Source: JALZHR01 sp036388635 (lineage in GTDB: Bacteria > Acidobacteriota > Blastocatellia > Pyrinomonadales > Pyrinomonadaceae). From it: DNA of 6,459 bases. The stretch lies in contig DASVRL010000265.1 in NCBI GenBank assembly GCA_036388635.1, positions 1-6,459 on the forward strand, given 5' to 3'. The first letter of the stretch is position 1. The number at the start of each line of letters is the position of its first letter. The notes beneath the pieces were generated by a model. That model saw only the letters and a program-made list of their open reading frames with translations, was not told where the DNA came from and searched no databases. Shown in pieces: positions 1-5,594 of the stretch. The translations under genes were made by a program, and so were the position numbers.

Positions 1-51
1 TTAGCTAACTAATATTAGTTAGCTAAAGAATATATCATTAGTTGACTAATG
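1..51 (-). promoter_or_regulatory. Cluster of three TTAG-N4-CTAA operator-like sites
   Basis: Three 12-bp sites of the form TTAG-N4-CTAA lie at 1-12, 15-26 and 38-49. The first two together make a perfect 26-bp palindrome whose arms are TTAGCTAACTAAT and its reverse complement. The third sits in a 16-bp inverted repeat (36-51) with 7-bp arms around a TG centre. The pattern resembles the SlyA consensus TTAGCAAGCTAA of MarR-family regulators (established knowledge). The match is to the outer TTAG/CTAA only. The sites overlap a candidate leftward promoter, so repression of a gene left of the window is the simplest reading. The regulator and target are not visible. Confidence 0.5.
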
Positions 52-55
52 TAAA
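27..55 (-). promoter_or_regulatory. Candidate sigma70-type promoter pointing left out of the window
   Basis: On the minus strand, TTTACA (50-55, five of six matches to the -35 consensus) is followed either after 17 bp by TATTCT (27-32, four of six) or after 15 bp by TATATT (29-34, five of six). Transcription would start near position 20-25 and run out of the left edge. The operator-like site at 38-49 fills the spacer, and the site at 15-26 covers the predicted start point, a layout typical of a repressed promoter. The terminator of the preceding operon ends at 182, so an independent promoter here makes sense. Consensus matching in AT-rich DNA is weak evidence. Confidence 0.35.
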
Positions 56-96
56 ATCAATGTAAATTTTCATATAAACAACGCCGGAAATTTCTC

Positions 97-120
97 TTCT
101 CTATGAATATTCGTAGAGAA
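97..120. repeat. 24-bp near-perfect palindrome
   Basis: The arms TTCTCTA (97-103) and TAGAGAA (114-120) flank a GAATATTC core (105-112). Only the T104/G113 pair breaks symmetry. It has no T-tract on either side that would make it a good terminator. It lies about 40-70 bp upstream of the candidate leftward promoter, so it could be a binding site for a dimeric regulator unrelated to the TTAG-N4-CTAA sites, or a short hairpin. No family is assigned. Confidence 0.4.
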
Positions 121-181
121 ATAAAAGAAAGCAATGCGGAATGTGAGAAACAGAATTTTCGGCATGAAACAGATTATTCAT

Positions 182-216
182 AAAAAAAAACGGCGTGAAA
201 TAAATCACACCGTTTT
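182..216 (-). terminator. Intrinsic terminator of the hslV-to-transaldolase operon
   Basis: Read on the minus strand, a 12-bp stem (205-216 with 187-198; core CGGTGTGA / TCACGCCG, one G-U wobble) closes a 6-nt loop. It runs directly into an uninterrupted tract of nine T (190-182). It lies about 30 bp after the transaldolase stop codon. On the plus strand the wobble becomes a C/A mismatch and the following T-run is interrupted, so the leftward direction is favoured. Confidence 0.85.
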
Positions 217-244
217 CGTTTTCCTAATAAAGATATAGTAAATC

Positions 245-895
245 TTAACTTCTTCCGCTCTTTTTCCAATCGCTTAGAAACGAATCTAAGCCTTTGTCCG
301 TCAGAGGATGTTTGACTAGCTGCTGAATCACTTTAAAAGGGATTGTCGCCACGTCTGCGCCCGCCAGAGCGCAATCGACAATATGCATCGGGTGGCGAAT
401 GCTCGCGGCGAGAACTTCGGTCGTAAAGCCGTAATTATCATATATTTGAACGATATCGCGGATGAGCTGCATTCCGTCCTGAGCGATGTCGTCGAGCCTG
501 CCGATAAACGGGCTGATATAGGTTGCGCCGGCTTTTGCCGCGAGAATCGCCTGGGCGGCGGAAAAACAGAGCGTGACGTTAACTTTTGTGCCTTCGCCGC
601 GAAACGTGCGCGTGGCTTTCAAGCCTTCTAATGTCAAAGGACATTTAATGACGACATTGGGAGCGATTTTCGCGTATTTACGCCCTTCTTCCAGCATTCC
701 TGCGGTTTCGAGGCTGGTCACTTCGACGGAAACATCGCCCGTCACCATTTCACAAATCTTGGCGATGTGTTCTTCAAAATTCACATCTTTTTCCTTGGCA
801 ATCAGAGACGGATTGGTCGTCACGCCGTCAATCAAGCCCATCTCGCTGGCTTCGCGGATTTCATCCAAATTGGCAGTGTCGATAAAAAATTTCAT
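245..895 (-). CDS. tal: Transaldolase, short TalC/FSA-type (transaldolase family 3)
   Basis: This 216-residue cytoplasmic (alpha/beta)8-barrel enzyme most likely transfers a dihydroxyacetone unit between sugar phosphates in the non-oxidative pentose phosphate pathway. The start MKFFIDTANLDEI, the VTTNPSL motif (25-31), the Schiff-base lysine K84 in VVIKCP, SPFIGRLDD (128-136) and EVLAASIR (160-167) are all hallmarks of the family, and the length is normal. Two specificity positions point to transaldolase rather than fructose-6-phosphate aldolase: E58 where E. coli FSA has Gln59, and F130 where FSA has Tyr131 (TalB has Phe178). The ATG at 893-895 is supported by the strongest Shine-Dalgarno in the window. 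It is last in the operon and is followed by an intrinsic terminator. The substrate call is inference from these residues. Confidence 0.93.
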   Translation of the reverse strand: MKFFIDTANLDEIREASEMGLIDGVTTNPSLIAKEKDVNFEEHIAKICEMVTGDVSVEVTSLETAGMLEEGRKYAKIAPNVVIKCPLTLEGLKATRTFRGEGTKVNVTLCFSAAQAILAAKAGATYISPFIGRLDDIAQDGMQLIRDIVQIYDNYGFTTEVLAASIRHPMHIVDCALAGADVATIPFKVIQQLVKHPLTDKGLDSFLSDWKKSGRS

Positions 896-899
896 AATT

Positions 900-905
900 C
901 TCCTC
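900..905 (-). promoter_or_regulatory. Shine-Dalgarno of the transaldolase gene
   Basis: GAGGAG on the minus strand lies 4 nt before the ATG at 893-895. It stands out because the other starts in the operon have weak or badly spaced sites. With the 37-bp gap to the upstream gene, it suggests this gene is initiated independently rather than by coupling. Confidence 0.7.
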
Positions 906-932
906 TTTTAGAATATTACTTTGTTAAATTGT

Positions 933-1700
933 TTATTGGACGGGATTTCGCAGGCTGCCGACGCCTTCGATTTCCACTTCGCAGACGTCGCCCTTGTTTA
1001 ATTTGGAGACGCCGGAAGGCGTTCCGGTCGCGATGATGTCGCCCGCATTTAAAGTCATCATATTTGAAATATAGCGTATCAAAAAATCGACCGGAAAAAC
1101 CATCTGCGCTGTGCGCCCGTCCTGTTTTATCGAGCCGTTGACTTTCGTCACGACGCGAAGGTCGGAGACCTTCAGTTCGGTTTCGATAAAGGCGCCGATG
1201 GGGCAAAAAGTGTCAAAAGATTTAGCCCGCGTAAACTGCACGTCTTTGCGCTGTAAATCTCTGGCGGTGACGTCATTCAGACAGGTATATCCGAAAACAT
1301 AATCAAACGGATTGTCGGGTTCGGACAACTTGCGACACTCGCGTCCGATAACGACTGCAAGCTCGCCTTCGTGTTCGACCTGATTGGATTGTTCGGGAAT
1401 TATAATCGCTTCGCCTTCGGTAATTAGAGCCGACGGAGCTTTCAAAAATAAAAGCGGCTCTTTCGGCACCTCGTTGCCGAGTTCGGCGGCGTGTTCGGCG
1501 TAATTTCTGCCGACGCAGACGATTTTTGAAGGCGTCGCCGGCGGCAGAAGCTTAATCTCTGATAAATCGAAGCTTTCCATCAGCTTCAACGTTTCGGTGA
1601 CGTCGCCGAACTCTTTTGTATCGGGAAAAGGGAAAACGCGTCCGTTATGCAGCGCGCCGTAGAGTTCCCGATTTTCATTTATAAAACGACAGATTTTCAT
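933..1700 (-). CDS. Fumarylacetoacetate hydrolase (FAH) family protein
   Basis: This 255-residue cytoplasmic protein has the FAH fold, close in layout to FAHD1 and YcgM/HpcE-type enzymes. The family cleaves C-C bonds in acylpyruvates, decarboxylates oxaloacetate, or hydrates/isomerises related dicarbonyl acids, using Mg or Mn. Visible motifs are VCVGRNYAEHAAELG (61-75) with the catalytic His-Glu pair H70/E73, the metal ligands E111 and E113 in EHEGEL, D143 in LNDVTARD, the active-site lysine K160 in AKSFDTFCPIG, and the GDIIATGTPSGV signature (220-231). A roughly 50-residue N-terminal domain precedes the catalytic core. All key residues are present, so it should be active. The substrate cannot be told from sequence, and the neighbours show no aromatic-degradation pathway. 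The start lies 7 bp after the preceding stop with no good Shine-Dalgarno, so translation is probably coupled. Confidence 0.9.
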   Translation of the reverse strand: MKICRFINENRELYGALHNGRVFPFPDTKEFGDVTETLKLMESFDLSEIKLLPPATPSKIVCVGRNYAEHAAELGNEVPKEPLLFLKAPSALITEGEAIIIPEQSNQVEHEGELAVVIGRECRKLSEPDNPFDYVFGYTCLNDVTARDLQRKDVQFTRAKSFDTFCPIGAFIETELKVSDLRVVTKVNGSIKQDGRTAQMVFPVDFLIRYISNMMTLNAGDIIATGTPSGVSKLNKGDVCEVEIEGVGSLRNPVQ

Positions 1701-1707
1701 AAAAATT

Positions 1708-2823
1708 TTACGGAACCGTTTCGCCGACGACCTCCGAAGGCTCGCTCGCGTTACCGAATTTATCGACCGCCGTCACATAATAAAAATATGTCTTTCCGGA
1801 TTCGATTTTAGTGTCCTGAAAGGTATTGGCGGTCAAAAGATCAGGCGTCAGATTTTGCCATTCCGATTTTGGCAAATCGGAATTTGTCGAGCGAAAAATG
1901 CGATAACCGGCAATATCTTTTTCAAGATTCGTCGCAAAAAATATCGAGATCGTATCGGGCGTCGCGGCAATGGTTAAAGCAGTCGGCGCGGTCGGCGCGA
2001 ATGTATCCTTCGGCGTAATTTCCACCGAATTTGAATCGGCGCTTTCGATCGGCTGACCATTGGTCCCGAGCGAAACCGCGCGTATAAAATATCTGTAATT
2101 TCGTTCAAACTCGAAAAGCCTGTCGCTGAATTCGTTTCGCGTGACCGGAGCCGAATTTAACATTTTGTTCGGCGGCGCACCCTTTTCGAGGCGATACACG
2201 TTGTAGCCCAGAATATTTACGGGTTTTGAACCATCGACATTCGATGTCGGAGTCTGCCAGCTTAGCAAAATCGCTTCCTGCGTAAGCGCTGGAGAGGTGA
2301 GAGAGGGCGAAGCGGCAACTTTTGCCGTCGGCTCGATTAATAAAAAATTGGAAAAGCCGGCTTTCTGTCCGGCTGAATTAACAAAACGAATGGCATAACG
2401 AAGCTTGACGGCTTGCCCCGCAAATTCGAGCGAGTCGGTATAAGTTACTTGTTTTCTAGCCAAATCTTCATTGGAAAGCGACACCGAGCCGATAAGCGTA
2501 CTGCGCGAAGCAAAATCTTCTTCTGTCAATGACGCGGGCGCGTCGAGCGGTTCTGCCAGACGATAAACGTCAACCTGTTTAATGCTCAAAACGCTCGAGT
2601 CGGAAACGTTCTGCGCGGGAAGCGCCCAAATCAGATTTACTTTGTTGCCTTGTTGGAATGCGGATATTTCGACGCGCTGCTGAACTTTTTCAATCGGAGG
2701 CAGAGGATTTTTTCTTTTGCCGCAGCCCGAAAAAATAAGCAAAACAAATATTATAAACGCTAATGCTGTTTTAGGCGAAAAGCATCTGCTTAAGTATGTA
2801 AGGTTTAATGATTGGTTAAGCAT
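1708..2823 (-). CDS. Fibronectin type III repeat lipoprotein
   Basis: This 371-residue protein is probably envelope-anchored. A long n-region containing R13 and K18 leads to a hydrophobic stretch (about 19-31) and a lipobox-like IFSGC with C34 as the candidate lipidated cysteine. Phe at -3 is not typical, so lipidation is likely rather than certain. About three fibronectin type III-like domains follow, near 48-140, 168-268 and 275-371. They show the repeated pattern of L-x-W, GY-x-V/I-(Y/F)R and Y-x-Y-x-V-(R/T)-A-V; the last, ending in YYVTAVDKFGNASEPSE, is the clearest. No catalytic motif is seen, so a scaffold or carbohydrate/protein-binding role is inferred. It lies between hslU and the FAH gene with gaps of 9 and 7 bp and is almost surely co-transcribed with them. 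The domain borders are approximate. Confidence 0.75.
   Translation of the reverse strand: MLNQSLNLTYLSRCFSPKTALAFIIFVLLIFSGCGKRKNPLPPIEKVQQRVEISAFQQGNKVNLIWALPAQNVSDSSVLSIKQVDVYRLAEPLDAPASLTEEDFASRSTLIGSVSLSNEDLARKQVTYTDSLEFAGQAVKLRYAIRFVNSAGQKAGFSNFLLIEPTAKVAASPSLTSPALTQEAILLSWQTPTSNVDGSKPVNILGYNVYRLEKGAPPNKMLNSAPVTRNEFSDRLFEFERNYRYFIRAVSLGTNGQPIESADSNSVEITPKDTFAPTAPTALTIAATPDTISIFFATNLEKDIAGYRIFRSTNSDLPKSEWQNLTPDLLTANTFQDTKIESGKTYFYYVTAVDKFGNASEPSEVVGETVP
1854..1883 (-). repeat. Perfect inverted repeat within the lipoprotein gene
   Basis: ATTCCGATTT (1860-1869) and its exact complement AAATCGGAAT (1874-1883) form a 10-bp stem with a 4-nt loop. An overlapping alternative stem pairs TTTGCCA (1854-1860) with TGGCAAA (1870-1876). 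The two cannot form together. The repeat lies in codons for the third fibronectin-like domain (around PKSEWQN). It may be chance from coding constraint. Confidence 0.4.
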
Positions 2824-2829
2824 TCCTTT
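2824..2829 (-). promoter_or_regulatory. Shine-Dalgarno-like AAAGGA abutting the lipoprotein start
   Basis: AAAGGA directly touches the ATG at 2821-2823 with no spacer, too close for ordinary initiation. No other start codon exists before the hydrophobic segment, so this ATG is kept. Re-initiation from the hslU stop 9 bp upstream would explain translation. Confidence 0.3.
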
Positions 2830-2832
2830 AAA

Positions 2833-4245
2833 CTACAATATATACCGGCTCAGATTCTGGTCTTTAATTATACCTTCCAATTTTTCCTTGACGTAATATT
2901 CGTCGATTATTTGATTCTTCTCTTCGAGTTCGTTGCCGAGAAAGCTGATTTCTTCGAGCAGCTTTTCGAGCAGCGTATGAAGGCGCCGAGCGCCGATGTC
3001 TTCGGTCGTTTTATTGATATGCTCGGTCATCTCCGCCAATGTGGAAATCGCTTCGGCGGTAAATTCCAAACGCACTCCTTCCGTATTAAGCAGTGCTTGG
3101 TATTGCTTAATAAGCGAGTTTTTAGGTTGCGTAAGAATTCGCTTAAGGTCGTCAATCGTTAAGGACTCCAGCTCGACCCGTATAGGAAAGCGCCCTTGCA
3201 GCTCAGGTATTAAATCCGAAGGTTTGGAAACGTGGAAAGCTCCGGCGGCAATAAAAAGAATATGCTCGGTATTGACCATTCCGTAACGCGTGTTCACGGT
3301 CGTTCCTTCGACGATCGGCAGCAGGTCGCGCTGAACGCCTTCGCGTGAAACATCAGGACCGCCCGAAGAGCCGCTCTCGCGCCCGGCTATTTTATCGATT
3401 TCATCCAGAAAAATGATGCCCGAATTTTCGGTTTTCTCGATTGCCATCCGCGTGATATTGTCCATATCGACAAGGTTTTCCTGTTCTTCGCGCAGCAGAT
3501 ATTCTCTGGCTTCGGCAATTTTTATTTTTCGATGCTTGGTCTTTTTGGGAAAAAGATTTCCCAGCATATCTCCGAAATTGACGCCCATTTCTTCCATGCC
3601 CTGCCCGCCGACGATATCAATCATCGGCGTCGAGCGGTCTTGGATGTCAACTTCTATCGGGCGGTCGTCGAGCTCTCCGTTTTTTAGCTGTTCGCGCAGC
3701 TTTTCACGCGTCCGGTTTGTTTTCTGCCTGTCCTCCAGACTGGTGAGATCGTTTTCATTCTCATTATTTGAAGAGTAATAGGCGTTTGTCGGCGGATATA
3801 AAATATCGAGAATTTTTTCCTCGACGTTTTGTTCGGCTTGCAGGCGAACTTCTTCAAAAGCCGTCTGTTTGGTCATATCGACGGCGACTTCGGTTAATTC
3901 GCGAATCATACTTTCTACGTCGCGCCCGACATAGCCGACCTCCGTGAATTTCGACGCCTCGATTTTGATAAACGGCGAGTTTGCCAGCCGCGCCAGCCGC
4001 CGCGCGATTTCGGTTTTGCCGACGCCGGTCGAGCCAATCATCAAAATATTTTTGGGCAAAACGTCCTGCGCCAGTTCCGCCGGAAGCTTCTGGCGGCGGA
4101 TGCGATTGCGCAGAGCGACCGCCACGGCGCGTTTCGCCAGCGTTTGACCGACGACGTATTTGTCGAGCTGGTCGACAATCTCGCGCGGCGTTAAATCGTC
4201 TAATTTCGGTTTTTCTACGGTTTCACCGGACAGATATATCGGCAT
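2833..4245 (-). CDS. hslU: ATP-dependent protease ATPase subunit HslU (ClpY)
   Basis: This 470-residue AAA+ unfoldase forms a cytoplasmic hexamer that recognises, unfolds and feeds proteins into HslV. It carries Walker A GSTGVGKT (71-78), the pore loop GYVGRD (104-109), Walker B IIFLDEID (277-284), an arginine-finger region GRFPIR (351-356), the sensor-2 motif GARRLHT (418-424), and the conserved C-terminal tail LSRYIL that docks into HslV. The variable I domain (about 115-240) contains an acidic, Asn-rich stretch near 155-175. Walker A has Ser where most HslU have Pro (GPTGVGKT), which should not impair ATP binding. An extension of about 15 residues precedes the conserved TPREIV. The ATG starts one base after the hslV stop, so translation is coupled; only a weak AGAAG is seen upstream. 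Confidence 0.98.
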   Translation of the reverse strand: MPIYLSGETVEKPKLDDLTPREIVDQLDKYVVGQTLAKRAVAVALRNRIRRQKLPAELAQDVLPKNILMIGSTGVGKTEIARRLARLANSPFIKIEASKFTEVGYVGRDVESMIRELTEVAVDMTKQTAFEEVRLQAEQNVEEKILDILYPPTNAYYSSNNENENDLTSLEDRQKTNRTREKLREQLKNGELDDRPIEVDIQDRSTPMIDIVGGQGMEEMGVNFGDMLGNLFPKKTKHRKIKIAEAREYLLREEQENLVDMDNITRMAIEKTENSGIIFLDEIDKIAGRESGSSGGPDVSREGVQRDLLPIVEGTTVNTRYGMVNTEHILFIAAGAFHVSKPSDLIPELQGRFPIRVELESLTIDDLKRILTQPKNSLIKQYQALLNTEGVRLEFTAEAISTLAEMTEHINKTTEDIGARRLHTLLEKLLEEISFLGNELEEKNQIIDEYYVKEKLEGIIKDQNLSRYIL

Positions 4246-4246
4246 T

Positions 4247-4792
4247 TTAAATTTCTTCTAAAACAATGTTCGAATTTGTGTATATACAGATTTCACCGGC
4301 AATTTTCAAAGCCTCTTCGGCGATTTCTCTGGCTGACAGCTCGGTGTGATTCATCAGCGCGCGCGCGGCGGCGAGCGCGAACATACTGCCCGAGCCGACC
4401 GAAAGCAAGCCTTCATCCGAAGCGATAACGTCGCCTTTGCCCGAAATAAGAAACGCGCCGCCGGCATCGGCGACAATCAAAAGCGCTTCCAGATTGCGCA
4501 GGATTTTATCGGTGCGCCAATCCTTGCCCAGTTCGATTGCCGAGCGTTCCAGCTGCCCGTGATATTGCTCCAGTTTCGTTTCAAAACGGGTTAAAAGCGA
4601 AAAAGCATCGGCGGTCGAGCCGGCAAAACCGACCAGAATCTTATCGTTATGGATGCGGCGGACTTTGCGCGCATTGCCTTTAATGACGGTTTCGCCGAGC
4701 GTGACCTGCCCGTCGCCAGCCATCGCGGTTTTTCCGTCGCGCCTGACGAGCAGGACGGTGGTCGAACGAATCGAGTTTTGTGAATTCATCAT
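4247..4792 (-). CDS. hslV: ATP-dependent protease peptidase subunit HslV (ClpQ)
   Basis: This is the proteolytic dodecamer of HslUV, an N-terminal-threonine hydrolase related to proteasome beta subunits. The product from ATG 4792 is 181 residues. The sequence begins with a short leader (MMNSQNSIRS) before TTVLLVRRDGKTAMAGDGQVT, so T11 is the predicted nucleophile after propeptide removal. D27 and K43 match the conserved Asp17 and Lys33 counted from that threonine. KDWRTDK, GSGS and the GEICIYTN metal-site segment are also present. A TTG at 4795 and a second ATG at 4789 are in frame; I chose the first ATG, and 4789 is equally possible. It is first in a five-gene operon and divergent from the C26 hydrolase. 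No Shine-Dalgarno is visible. Confidence 0.97.
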   Translation of the reverse strand: MMNSQNSIRSTTVLLVRRDGKTAMAGDGQVTLGETVIKGNARKVRRIHNDKILVGFAGSTADAFSLLTRFETKLEQYHGQLERSAIELGKDWRTDKILRNLEALLIVADAGGAFLISGKGDVIASDEGLLSVGSGSMFALAAARALMNHTELSAREIAEEALKIAGEICIYTNSNIVLEEI

Positions 4793-4795
4793 CAA

Positions 4796-4831
4796 ATTAT
4801 CAATGATAAAGGTTTAATTTCAAATGCTCAA
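4796..4831 (-). promoter_or_regulatory. hslV: Candidate promoter(s) of the hslVU operon
   Basis: Two overlapping sigma70-like candidates are visible on the minus strand. TTGAGC (4826-4831) has a 17-bp spacer to TATCAT (4803-4808). TTGAAA (4818-4823) has a 16-bp spacer to GATAAT (4796-4801). Either would place the transcription start within about 0-10 nt of the hslV ATG, giving a leaderless or nearly leaderless mRNA. This agrees with the missing Shine-Dalgarno. No sigma32-like heat-shock promoter is evident. This is consensus matching only. Confidence 0.45.
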
Positions 4832-4865
4832 ATTGACAGACCCGCCTCGATTGGTTGAACATTAT
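4813..4865 (+). promoter_or_regulatory. Weak candidate promoter elements for the C26-namZ pair
   Basis: TTTAAT (4813-4818) resembles a -10 box but lacks a convincing -35. A perfect -35 TTGACA (4833-4838) has only a poorly spaced CATTAT (4860-4865, 21-bp spacer) after it. The elements overlap the codons of the alternative upstream start at 4824, which mildly favours the start at 4875. The true promoter is undecided. Confidence 0.2.
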
Positions 4866-4874
4866 CCAAGTTGT

Positions 4875-5588
4875 ATGAGTAAACCGCGAATCGGAATCAC
4901 AATGCGCCTCGAGATGGACACCCGCCGTTTTTATCTGGGGCGCGATTACAGCGAAGCAATCGAGGGTTTGGGAGCGATACCTTTTCATTTAAGTCTCATT
5001 CCGAACGAGGAATATATTGCCGAAGCTTTAAAAAATCTGGACGGTATATTGCTGCCGGGCAGCGATACGGACGTCGACCCGATCCATTTCGGCGAGGAAC
5101 CGCATCCGAAATTAAAAATTATCATTCCCGAAAAAGAATCGACGGATTTTCTGATTTTAGCGGAAGCGGAAAGGCGGAAAACTCCGCTCCTGGGAATTTG
5201 TTTCGGGATGCAGGCATTGAATGTTTCGCGCGGCGGCAGCGTATTTCAGGACATAGAAGCGCAGATTCCGGACGCACTCAAGCACGAGCAGGGCAAACCG
5301 CTCGAACGCAGTTCACATACGATTGAAATCGAGAATGAAAGTTTACTGGCGAATTTAGCCGCAAACAAAACGGGCGTTCGCGTCAATTCGCATCATCATC
5401 AGTCAGTCAAAGCGGTCGGCGAAAATTTAAAAGCGACCGCCTGGGCAAAAGACGGCGTGATTGAATGCATCGAAGATACGCGCGCCGACAGATTCGTTTT
5501 AGGCGTCCAGTGGCATCCGGAGCTTTCCTGGAAAACGGACGAATTATCGAGAAATATTTTTGAAACTTTTATCGCAAACTGCAAGTAA
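4875..5588 (+). CDS. Class I glutamine amidotransferase-like hydrolase, peptidase C26 (PuuD type)
   Basis: This 237-residue cytoplasmic hydrolase belongs to the gamma-glutamyl-GABA hydrolase/peptidase C26 family, which cleaves gamma-glutamyl bonds. The start MSKPRIGIT fits the family. LLPGSDTDVDP (60-70) and FGEEPHPK are typical. The nucleophile is C109 in GICFGMQALN, where PuuD relatives usually have GICRGMQ. H214 and E216 in VQWHPE complete the triad, and NSHHHQSVK (171-179) is also conserved. An in-frame ATG at 4824 would add 17 residues (MLKLTDPPRL...) unlike the family; it has AAAGG 11 nt upstream, whereas 4875 has no clear ribosome site. I prefer 4875 by family alignment. No putrescine-pathway genes are nearby, so the substrate is unknown. 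It precedes the NamZ-like gene by 6 bp. Confidence 0.88.
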   Translation: MSKPRIGITMRLEMDTRRFYLGRDYSEAIEGLGAIPFHLSLIPNEEYIAEALKNLDGILLPGSDTDVDPIHFGEEPHPKLKIIIPEKESTDFLILAEAERRKTPLLGICFGMQALNVSRGGSVFQDIEAQIPDALKHEQGKPLERSSHTIEIENESLLANLAANKTGVRVNSHHHQSVKAVGENLKATAWAKDGVIECIEDTRADRFVLGVQWHPELSWKTDELSRNIFETFIANCK

Positions 5589-5594
5589 TCAATT

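Noticed and set aside
147..172. GAAACAG repeated in the left intergenic region
   Set aside because: A 7-mer occurring twice in AT-rich DNA with no symmetry or regular spacing is not convincing.
182..216. Terminator acting on the plus strand (bidirectional)
   Set aside because: On the plus strand the stem has a C/A mismatch and the following T-run is interrupted; no plus-strand gene enters from the left within the window.
573..911. Plus-strand open frames antisense to the transaldolase (also 383-631 and 767-1036)
   Set aside because: They lie opposite a complete, motif-rich enzyme gene, have no family resemblance, and one is rich in Arg as expected for a shadow frame.
916..1206. Second minus-strand frame within the FAH gene
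   Set aside because: Arg-rich out-of-frame translation overlapping a well-supported gene, with no recognisable motif.
2812..4250. Several plus-strand frames across hslU (2812-3162, 2996-3286, 3413-3778, 3944-4147, 3981-4250)
   Set aside because: All are antisense to HslU, whose conserved motifs span the region; compositions are Ser/Arg-biased shadows.
4793..4795. TTG as the hslV start codon
   Set aside because: Two ATG codons follow immediately, and no ribosome site favours the rarer TTG.
4796..4874. Heat-shock (sigma32) or CIRCE-type control of hslVU
   Set aside because: No CIRCE inverted repeat and no sigma32-like -35/-10 pair could be recognised upstream of hslV.
4800..4988. Minus-strand frame in the hslV upstream region
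   Set aside because: Antisense to the C26 hydrolase, with no recognisable product; it overlaps the candidate hslV promoter.
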